This document shows positions 57,183 through 64,000 of a DNA stretch of 64,000 nt, piece after piece. The notes beneath the pieces were generated by a model. That model was given only the letters and a program-made list of their open reading frames with translations. It made no database searches and was not told the origin of the DNA. Each line of letters begins with the position of its first letter. The stretch's first letter is position 1. Both the position numbers and the translations under genes were made by a program. Location: NCBI GenBank assembly GCA_008015155.1, contig SSFA01000023.1:62001-126000 (forward strand), read 5' to 3'. Source of the DNA: Thiothrix sp. (GTDB lineage Bacteria; Pseudomonadota; Gammaproteobacteria; Thiotrichales; Thiotrichaceae).

Positions 57183-59119
57183 AACCCGCTTTAGGCGTAT
57201 GCTACTACCCTGAGCAATGGAATGAAGTGCAATGGGCGAACGATGCCAAACGCATGGTGGCAGCCGGTTTGCAATGGGTGCGGATTGGTGAATTTGCTTG
57301 GAGCCGCTTGGAAGCTCAAGAAGGTGTATTGAGTTTTGAGTGGCTCGATCGGGCGATTGAAACCTTGGGTCAAGCCGGTTTAAAAGTGGTGTTAGGCACA
57401 CCGACTGCTACGCCACCGATTTGGATGGTGAACAAATACCCCGATATGCTCGCCGTGGATAAGGAAGGTCGAGTACGTGGTTTTGGTTCGCGTCGCCATT
57501 ATGACTTTTCCCATTTAGGCTATCGTCAAGAAGCTGCGCGTATCACGGGCTTGATGGCAGAGCGCTACGCGAACCATGAGCACATCGGTTTTTGGCAATT
57601 GGATAATGAATACAGCTGTCACGACACCACACTCTCTTACTCGCCTGCCGCATTAGCAGGATTTCGCGCGTGGCTGCAAAATCGTTATGTGACTATTCAA
57701 GCCTTAAATCAAGCTTGGGGCAATGTGTTTTGGTCGATGGAATATCAGGATTTTGCGCAAATTGGCTTGCCGAATTTGACCGTGACCGAAGCAAATCCCA
57801 GTCATTGGCTGGACTTTCGCCGATACTCTTCTGCGCAAGTAGTGGCCTTTAATAAAGCAATGGTTGAAGCGGTACGTGCCTACGATAAAACCACGCCGAT
57901 TTTGCATAATTACATGGGCAAAATTACCGATTTTGATCATTTTGCAGTAGGTCAAGACTTAGACGCAGCCAGTTGGGATAGTTACCCTTTAGGCTTTTTA
58001 GAAGATCGGGTGCGTGCGGATGAGGCTTGGAAAAATGCCTTTATGCGCCAAGGTGATCCGGATTTCCAAGCTTTTCACCATGACCTGTATCGTGCCGTCG
58101 GCAAGGGTCGTTGGTGGGTAATGGAACAACAACCGGGGCCTGTGAATTGGGCTCCTTATAATCCCGTGCCCTTGACCGGCATGGTGCGGTTATGGGCTTG
58201 GGAAGCGTTTGCACACGGTGCGGAGGTCGTCTCGTATTTCCGCTGGCGGCAAGCCCCATTTGCTCAAGAACAAATGCATGCCGGTTTATTACGCCCTGAT
58301 CATGAGCCGAGTTTTGCTCTAAAAGAAGTGCAGCAAGTCGCCCAAGAATTACAAGCCTTAGGCGAAGTAGAAACTACCACTTCACCCGTCGCTATTGTCT
58401 TCGACTATGAGTCGCAATGGGCTTGGGATACGCAGCCACAGGGCAAAGGCTTTGAATATTTTTATTTGGTGCTGGAGCAATATCAAGCCTTGCGCCGCTT
58501 GGGCTTATCCATTGATATTTGTCCGCCGGATACTAAGGATTTTAGTGCTTATAAACTGGTGTTAGTACCCGGTTTAATGCATTGGAAGCATAATTTAAAA
58601 ACAGCTTTGCAAACTTGCCAAGGCGCGATTGTTTTAGGCCCTCGTACTGGTTCTAAAACGGCAGATTTCCATATTCCAGCCCATTTACCGCCTGACTGCC
58701 CTGAACTGATTAACCTCAAAGTCACTCAAGTCGAAAGCCTACGTCCTAGCTACCAACTCGCGTTAAACACCCAATGCCTTATTCAATATTGGCGTGAATA
58801 TTTAGAGCTGGGCAAAAGCGTTGAAGTGATTGCATCGGCCGTCGATCAAGAACCAGCTATTGTGCGCCAAGGCAAGGTGATTTACTGCGCGGCGTGGTTG
58901 AATACCGCAGGCTATCAAGCTTTACTCCAACCCTTAGCGGCAGAAGTGGGCTTAAAAACAGTGAATCTGCCGGATGGGCTACGTGTGCGGCAATTGGGCG
59001 ATACAGTGGTTGCGCTGAATTATGCGGATCATGAGCAGGATTTACCTCACATGGAGGGTGTTGAGTTTGGGCAACGTCAGATAGAAGCGGCGGGGGTGGT
59101 GTTGGGTAAAGTATTATAA
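57179..59119 (+). CDS. Beta-galactosidase, glycoside hydrolase family 42
   Basis: Retaining beta-galactosidase of 646 aa. It begins LGVCYYPEQWNEVQWANDAKRM. The acid/base Glu is in HIGFWQLDNEYSCHD (about residue 144) and the nucleophile Glu in GRWWVMEQQPGPVNW (about 313). A trimerisation/GATase-like domain follows from about residue 390. No signal peptide. Last gene of the operon; it lets the cell take galactose from beta-linked as well as alpha-linked sugars. Confidence 0.94.
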   Translation: MKPALGVCYYPEQWNEVQWANDAKRMVAAGLQWVRIGEFAWSRLEAQEGVLSFEWLDRAIETLGQAGLKVVLGTPTATPPIWMVNKYPDMLAVDKEGRVRGFGSRRHYDFSHLGYRQEAARITGLMAERYANHEHIGFWQLDNEYSCHDTTLSYSPAALAGFRAWLQNRYVTIQALNQAWGNVFWSMEYQDFAQIGLPNLTVTEANPSHWLDFRRYSSAQVVAFNKAMVEAVRAYDKTTPILHNYMGKITDFDHFAVGQDLDAASWDSYPLGFLEDRVRADEAWKNAFMRQGDPDFQAFHHDLYRAVGKGRWWVMEQQPGPVNWAPYNPVPLTGMVRLWAWEAFAHGAEVVSYFRWRQAPFAQEQMHAGLLRPDHEPSFALKEVQQVAQELQALGEVETTTSPVAIVFDYESQWAWDTQPQGKGFEYFYLVLEQYQALRRLGLSIDICPPDTKDFSAYKLVLVPGLMHWKHNLKTALQTCQGAIVLGPRTGSKTADFHIPAHLPPDCPELINLKVTQVESLRPSYQLALNTQCLIQYWREYLELGKSVEVIASAVDQEPAIVRQGKVIYCAAWLNTAGYQALLQPLAAEVGLKTVNLPDGLRVRQLGDTVVALNYADHEQDLPHMEGVEFGQRQIEAAGVVLGKVL

Positions 59120-59211
59120 AATGGTCAGTCAAACTTAGCTTAGCACCCACTCAGTAACAATTAGACTATAGTAACCAAGATAACTTGGATGCAAATACTA
59201 GGACATTAACC

Positions 59212-59997
59212 ATGCAAACTCAGCTCACGCCTAAAACCCTGTTATGGCTAAATACCCTAGGCTATCTTGGCATGTTACTGGCTAGTTTTGAGGGCGCTAC
59301 TGGCTTTATCGGCGGCAAAACCATTCCTATGATAGGAGCAGTGCAAGGTAATACCTTACTCACACCGGCACCTTATGCTTTTAGCATCTGGGGATTAATT
59401 TATCTATTATTACTCGGCTATATCGTTTTTCAATGGCGACAATTTAAAGCGAATGATAATAGCCATTCTTTGTTACCCAGTGGCCTTTGGTTTGCTATAA
59501 GTTGCGTTTTCTATGTGACTTGGATCCTGACCTGGATCAATGGCTTTATTTGGCTGCCGCTTATAACGATGGCAGGGATTGTTTTCTGCTTATGGCAGTT
59601 AGTCAAACGTCTCAACTTGCAACTAGGCCAAGCGACTAAAACCATTGTATGGCAAGTCTGGTATCCGATCGCGATTTATATTGGCTGGGTGACTTTAGCC
59701 TTAGGCGTAAATACCTCCGTTGTCTTTAAATTCTTATTTCCCAATAGTTTTTTATTCAGCCCTACAACTTGGGCACTCATCGCTTTAGCGGTACTGATTT
59801 CAGTTTATATTCTCTATATCCGCTATAGAAATATGCGCGAAACGGCCTTAGTCGGCGTATGGGGGTTTATCGCTGTGGCAGTAGAGCAGTGGTCGGCCAG
59901 CCCTGCTATTAGCTTATTTGCGCTAGTGGTTAGTGCGATCTTAGTAGGAGCGGTTGCAGCACATTATCGCAGTCATAAGTTCAACATTATCCGGTGA
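59212..59997 (+). CDS. Tryptophan-rich TspO/MBR-related membrane protein
   Basis: Polytopic membrane protein of 261 aa with about seven hydrophobic segments and many Trp. APYAFSIWGLIYLLLLGYIVFQ near residue 50 is the signature stretch shared with TspO/CrtK-type proteins. Longer than classical TspO (about 160 aa, five segments). TspO relatives bind porphyrins and sterols; the role of this long form is unclear. The ATG at 59212 (AGGA upstream) is preferred to a TTG at 59185. Confidence 0.75.
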   Translation: MQTQLTPKTLLWLNTLGYLGMLLASFEGATGFIGGKTIPMIGAVQGNTLLTPAPYAFSIWGLIYLLLLGYIVFQWRQFKANDNSHSLLPSGLWFAISCVFYVTWILTWINGFIWLPLITMAGIVFCLWQLVKRLNLQLGQATKTIVWQVWYPIAIYIGWVTLALGVNTSVVFKFLFPNSFLFSPTTWALIALAVLISVYILYIRYRNMRETALVGVWGFIAVAVEQWSASPAISLFALVVSAILVGAVAAHYRSHKFNIIR

Positions 59998-60049
59998 ATT
60001 AACAGGAGGCCGGTTTATTTCACCTAATTTACCGACCTCAGCGGCTCAT

Positions 60050-63000
60050 TCAAGACGCCTTTTCCATATCAATCACTTGAGGCAACTCCGTAAAGCCAAA
60101 GTCTTCCATAATCGCGTAGGCGGCGGGCAATACAAATAAGACTAAAATAGTCGAACTGGTCATGCCGAACACAACACTAGCCACTAACGGAATTAAGACT
60201 TGAGCCTGTAAGCTGGTTTCGGAGAGTAACGGAACCATCCCGGCTACTGTGGTGATGGAAGTCAAGATCATGGCACGGAAGCGATCGCGCACCGCTCGCA
60301 CCGCCGAGTCGTGTAAGTTCATACCCTCGGTGGTATTGTATTTCACAAACTCCACTAACAGGATCGAGTTATTCACCACCACACCCGCCAAAGCCACAAA
60401 GCCGATCATGCTCGGCAGACTCAGATTCAAACCCAGCAAAAAGTGTCCCCAAATCACGCCGATTAACGCCAGAGGAATATTGAGCAATACTACCACCGGC
60501 TCGCGATAATTTTGGAATTGCAGGCTAAGCAATAAAAACACCCCTGCTACCCCTAGCACAAAGCCCGTTAACACGGATTGTCCAGTTTCCGCACTACTTC
60601 TCGACTCCCCTTCCAAACCCACGATCAGGGTGGGATAGCGTTGCTTGAGCGTTGGGATGAAGGTTTGCATAGTATGCCCGATGATTTCGCCAGCATTCGC
60701 TATGCGTGCATTGACATCCGCGCCCACCGTAACGGTTCGCTCATGATTAATGCGCATAATGCGGGAAAATTCGCGCTTAGGTTCAATCGCCGCAATGGAG
60801 CTCAGCGGAATAGGCGTGCCTTGTTTAGAGATAATACTCAGATTCTTAAAATCGCGCAGAGCACGCTGTGGATCAGTATCCAGTTTCACTGCAATCTCAA
60901 ACGACTCGCGCCCGCGATAAACTTCCCCCACACTCACGCCTTGATAAGCAGCGCGTAATTGGCTCGCCAGCAACTGTGCGTCAACGCCAGAATTTAAAGC
61001 TCCTGCTAATAAAGTGACACGGAATTGCGGTGTGCCCGGGCGTAAATCATCCATAATATTCGATACGCCTTGATACCCCGCCAACCAATTTTGCAGCTCC
61101 CACGATGCTTGGGATAAACGCTCTAAAGAATCCCCTTGGAGGCGGATGGAAATGGCTTGTCCGCCTGGGCCAAACGCAGGCTCTTTGAGCTGTAAATTAA
61201 CCAGATCAGCTATAGCCGGAATATTCGCCGCCCATTGATCTTTTAAGGTGTAGAGGGAATTATTGCGCTCTTCAGCACTCAGCAAATCAAGGGCAATAGT
61301 GGCCAGATGGGAGCCAGTTTCATTCGCATCATTATTGCGCCCATAGTCAATCTGAATCGTTTTGACCAATTGCTTACCTGCCGCTTCAGCGGGTAATTCA
61401 GCCACCGTTTTATCCAAGGCTGTCAACACGGTTTGCACGACTTGTTTAGTGCGCTCATGCGGTGTGCCCGGTGGTAATAATAAGCGTGCTTCCAAGCGAT
61501 TGCCCTCGATATCCGGAAAGCCTTTAAATTTGATAAAGCCACTCGCCATCATGCCAATAGAAATAATGAATAAAGCAATCGCGCCACCCACGACAATATA
61601 ACGCAGACGAATCGAGAGGTCGGCGAGCTTGCCTACCGCATCACGCAGTTTTTCAAATTGACGCTCAAACCATTTGCGCCAACGTGCTGGTTCTTGTTCA
61701 TGATGCTTAAGCAGTGAGTAGTACAAGTGGTGCGGTAGGACTAAAAAGGCCTCAATCAAACTTACCGTCAGCACCGAGAGCAAAACCACCGGTAACACCC
61801 CCATGATTTGCCCGATCGTGCCCTTCATAAACAATAAGCTGCCAAATAGAAAAGCCGAGGTGAGGTAAGAGGAAAAGACGCCGCGCCCTACTTTTTGCAC
61901 GCCATCGATCGCAGCTTGTAGGGGTGTTTTGCCAGTGTGATATTCATGCGCAATGCTTTCAGATATCACAATCGCATCATCCATCAGAATCCCAATCGCC
62001 ATCAGTAAAGCGACCATAGAAATCATATTGATGGTGACACCCAACACGCTCATCAAAGCAAAGCCACCCAAGAACGAAATCGGCAAGCCTAAAGCGACCC
62101 AGAAGGTATAACGCCAAGTGAAAAACAAGAATAAAACCAAGGTGGCTAATAGCAAACCCTGCCATCCATTGCTGAGCAACAGATTTAAGCGATCTTGCAC
62201 AATCGAAGCCGCATCTTGGGTAATATAAATCTCTGTGCCCTCAGGCAGCTTTTTATTTTCCTCGTCAATAAACTGCTTCACCGCCTGATACACTTTTAAG
62301 GTGTCATCGGTTTTGTTTTTGCTAATTAATAAGGAAGCCGCCGGTTCACCGTTTAAGGTGGTATAGCTATCGCTGTCTTCAAATTCATCGCGAATCACTG
62401 CTATATCGCCAAGACGCACTTGCCCGCCGCCAGCACTATTTAAAATCACCAGATCAGCTAATTCCTCGGGGGTGCGGCGTAAATTTTCAAAGCGAATCTG
62501 ATAGGCATTCTGCGCGGTCTCTAAACTACCGGCGGGCGTATCCAGTGCTTGGGCGCGGATTAAATTAGCGACTTCTTGCACGCTGAGTTTATATTTTTGC
62601 AAGGTTTCCGGCTTCAGTAACACACTGTATTGATGCTGGGAAAAGCCGCGCACTTCGACCATGGGAATCTGCGGAATCGCCAAGAGTTTGCTGCGATAAT
62701 ATTCAGCCAAGGTCTTAAGCTCAGCCGGACTCAGATTACTGCGAATCGCCAGTACCAAGACCGCATCTACCCGCCCCAACTCGCGGACGGTGACATCCTC
62801 CACTCCAGCCGGAAAATCGGTAATAGTATCTACTGCGGCTTGCACATCATCTTTAAACTGCTTGATATCCCCCGCTTCTTGCATTTGCGCATCCAGAGTG
62901 CCAACTCCAGCGCGTGCCTCACAACGTTGTTCTTTTAAAAAGCTAATCCCATCAGTCGCATCTTCCAAACGATTGCAAATCCCTTCCTCTACTTCTGAGG

Positions 63001-63169
63001 GAGTTGCACCGGGGAAAGGCACAGACACACTGACTAAATCAGCTTTCAATTGTGGGAAGGTTTCTCTATTAAGAGTAGGTAGAGCGGCAAGTCCCAATAA
63101 AATAATCGCCGTCATTAGAATATTGGCAGCCGTGGGATGGGCTGCAAAATAGCGTAAGACCTTATTCAT
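60050..63169 (-). CDS. RND-family efflux transporter, inner-membrane permease (AcrB type)
   Basis: Permease of 1039 aa with twelve membrane segments and two large periplasmic loops. It starts VLRYFAAHPTAANILMTAII. The proton-relay aspartates are in MAIGILMDDAIVISESI (near residue 405). The C-terminal repeat has FVALAGVVVNNSILLVEFV. It forms a tripartite pump with the adaptor encoded just upstream (ATGA overlap). Substrates cannot be told; no TolC gene or local regulator is in the window. Confidence 0.94.
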   Translation of the reverse strand: MNKVLRYFAAHPTAANILMTAIILLGLAALPTLNRETFPQLKADLVSVSVPFPGATPSEVEEGICNRLEDATDGISFLKEQRCEARAGVGTLDAQMQEAGDIKQFKDDVQAAVDTITDFPAGVEDVTVRELGRVDAVLVLAIRSNLSPAELKTLAEYYRSKLLAIPQIPMVEVRGFSQHQYSVLLKPETLQKYKLSVQEVANLIRAQALDTPAGSLETAQNAYQIRFENLRRTPEELADLVILNSAGGGQVRLGDIAVIRDEFEDSDSYTTLNGEPAASLLISKNKTDDTLKVYQAVKQFIDEENKKLPEGTEIYITQDAASIVQDRLNLLLSNGWQGLLLATLVLFLFFTWRYTFWVALGLPISFLGGFALMSVLGVTINMISMVALLMAIGILMDDAIVISESIAHEYHTGKTPLQAAIDGVQKVGRGVFSSYLTSAFLFGSLLFMKGTIGQIMGVLPVVLLSVLTVSLIEAFLVLPHHLYYSLLKHHEQEPARWRKWFERQFEKLRDAVGKLADLSIRLRYIVVGGAIALFIISIGMMASGFIKFKGFPDIEGNRLEARLLLPPGTPHERTKQVVQTVLTALDKTVAELPAEAAGKQLVKTIQIDYGRNNDANETGSHLATIALDLLSAEERNNSLYTLKDQWAANIPAIADLVNLQLKEPAFGPGGQAISIRLQGDSLERLSQASWELQNWLAGYQGVSNIMDDLRPGTPQFRVTLLAGALNSGVDAQLLASQLRAAYQGVSVGEVYRGRESFEIAVKLDTDPQRALRDFKNLSIISKQGTPIPLSSIAAIEPKREFSRIMRINHERTVTVGADVNARIANAGEIIGHTMQTFIPTLKQRYPTLIVGLEGESRSSAETGQSVLTGFVLGVAGVFLLLSLQFQNYREPVVVLLNIPLALIGVIWGHFLLGLNLSLPSMIGFVALAGVVVNNSILLVEFVKYNTTEGMNLHDSAVRAVRDRFRAMILTSITTVAGMVPLLSETSLQAQVLIPLVASVVFGMTSSTILVLFVLPAAYAIMEDFGFTELPQVIDMEKAS

Positions 63170-64000
63170 GGTTGAGCCTTGTCTTCAGGCGCTATAGCTT
63201 TCAAAGGCATACCGGCAATCACAGGGATCAGGTCATTCACCACGACACGCTCGCCGACTTGTAAACCACTGGCTACCACCACCGCCTCACCCTCTTCGTA
63301 GGCAATTTGGATAGGGCGAATTTCCAACTGATCATTGGCATTCATTAAATACACCCGCCCCTCGTGCACCGCATGGCGCGGAATCACTAAGGCTTGCTGT
63401 TCGGGTGCAGCCAATTCCACCTGCACATACATGCCTTTTAATAAAGGTGGGCGCGTTTTAAGGTTCACCTCTTGATAAGGATTATCCACCGCGACCACCA
63501 CCCCCAACGTACGCTTTACCGGATCAACCGCCTCTGATAAGCGCACCACCCGCGCTGGCCAAGGCTGAGTATCACCGCCGCCGACTAGCTGTACTGTCGC
63601 TGTTAGGTTCAAGGTTTCTAATACATTCGCTGCATTCGCCGCCGTTAAATCCATCGACTCTGCAGCCACACTACTGAATAAACCACGCATATGATTCACT
63701 GGAATCTCGGCACGAACCTCCACCCCGGCTGTATTATCCGCCTCGAATAATAAACCACCTAGGCTTACAAAACCGCCTTGCTTGGCTTCCACCGAACTAA
63801 TCCGTGCATCAAATGGCATCTTGATTTCTGTGCGCCCTAGCGTGTTTTTCTGATTTTTCACTTGCTGTTCTACACGGCTGACTTGTGCTTCAGCATTGGC
63901 TTTACGATTAGCAAAATTGCGTAATTGTCCTTCTAATTCAGTGACTTGTTGCTGTTGCTGTAAAATACTTTGATCTTGACGACTCAGCGATTGATCCTGC
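63166..64000 (-). CDS. RND efflux periplasmic adaptor subunit (5' end outside window)
   Basis: HlyD/MFP-family adaptor, C-terminal 277 residues visible; the frame stays open to base 64000. The visible part begins with a Gln-rich coiled-coil hairpin (DQSLSRQDQSILQQQQQVTE), then lipoyl and beta-barrel domains (MPFDARISSVEAKQGGFV, VVNDLIPVIAGMPL). The stop overlaps the permease start. A GTG at 63861 is not the true start, since the coiled coil continues upstream of it. Confidence 0.92.
   Translation of the reverse strand, partial: QDQSLSRQDQSILQQQQQVTELEGQLRNFANRKANAEAQVSRVEQQVKNQKNTLGRTEIKMPFDARISSVEAKQGGFVSLGGLLFEADNTAGVEVRAEIPVNHMRGLFSSVAAESMDLTAANAANVLETLNLTATVQLVGGGDTQPWPARVVRLSEAVDPVKRTLGVVVAVDNPYQEVNLKTRPPLLKGMYVQVELAAPEQQALVIPRHAVHEGRVYLMNANDQLEIRPIQIAYEEGEAVVVASGLQVGERVVVNDLIPVIAGMPLKAIAPEDKAQP

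Overview
The window is bacterial chromosome and reads like a metabolically versatile Gram-negative proteobacterium: Tat and Sec signal peptides, an RND efflux pump, SoxR, dapA and protocatechuate 4,5-cleavage genes. A gammaproteobacterium, possibly of the Thiotrichales, is a weak guess from gene style alone. No rRNA, tRNA, CRISPR array, intact insertion sequence or prophage was seen.

Layout. 1-8.8 kb holds housekeeping and stress genes: a cut-off quinone-oxidoreductase-like gene, an RtcB-type RNA ligase, a membrane-anchored hydrolase, dapA behind a strikingly structured leader RNA, a small phosphatase-like gene, a VOC protein divergent from soxR with a clear SoxR box between them, a rifampin ADP-ribosyltransferase (Arr), a secreted protein of unknown function and a broken formylglycine-generating-enzyme-like gene. 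8.8-15.8 kb is on the minus strand: a large KatE-type catalase, a GMC alcohol dehydrogenase and a two-subunit Tat-exported molybdenum hydroxylase. 16.2-23.8 kb is on the plus strand: ligK, a second molybdenum hydroxylase with its XdhC and MocA maturation factors, then ligJ-ligA-ligB. ligC lies apart at 32.4 kb. Together these give most of the protocatechuate 4,5-cleavage (meta) pathway to pyruvate and oxaloacetate. Only the lactonase LigI is missing from the window. The GMC and molybdenum enzymes may feed it from aromatic alcohols and aldehydes (inference).

23.9-32.1 kb has small genes (a second copy of the phosphatase-like gene, a GNAT, a macro-domain protein, a PliG-like secreted protein) and a minus-strand alpha-galactoside operon: two ABC permeases, binding protein, GH4 alpha-galactosidase and LacI repressor, with a promoter and palindromic operator. 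34.8-44.2 kb is a defence-like island: a large phage-type conserved hypothetical gene with a sigma-54-like promoter, then type I restriction genes hsdM, hsdS and hsdR with a truncated gene and palindromic repeats between hsdS and hsdR.

45.0-59.1 kb is a second sugar locus. An IclR regulator and the only ABC ATPase of the window face a ten-gene plus-strand operon: ABC importer, GH36 alpha-galactosidase, IlvD/Edd dehydratase, SDR dehydrogenase, DgoK, DgoA, SMP-30 lactonase and GH42 beta-galactosidase. This is a complete De Ley-Doudoroff route: galactosides are imported, hydrolysed, and galactose is oxidised and split to pyruvate and glyceraldehyde 3-phosphate. The window ends with a TspO-like membrane protein and a minus-strand RND efflux permease and adaptor, the latter cut by the window end.
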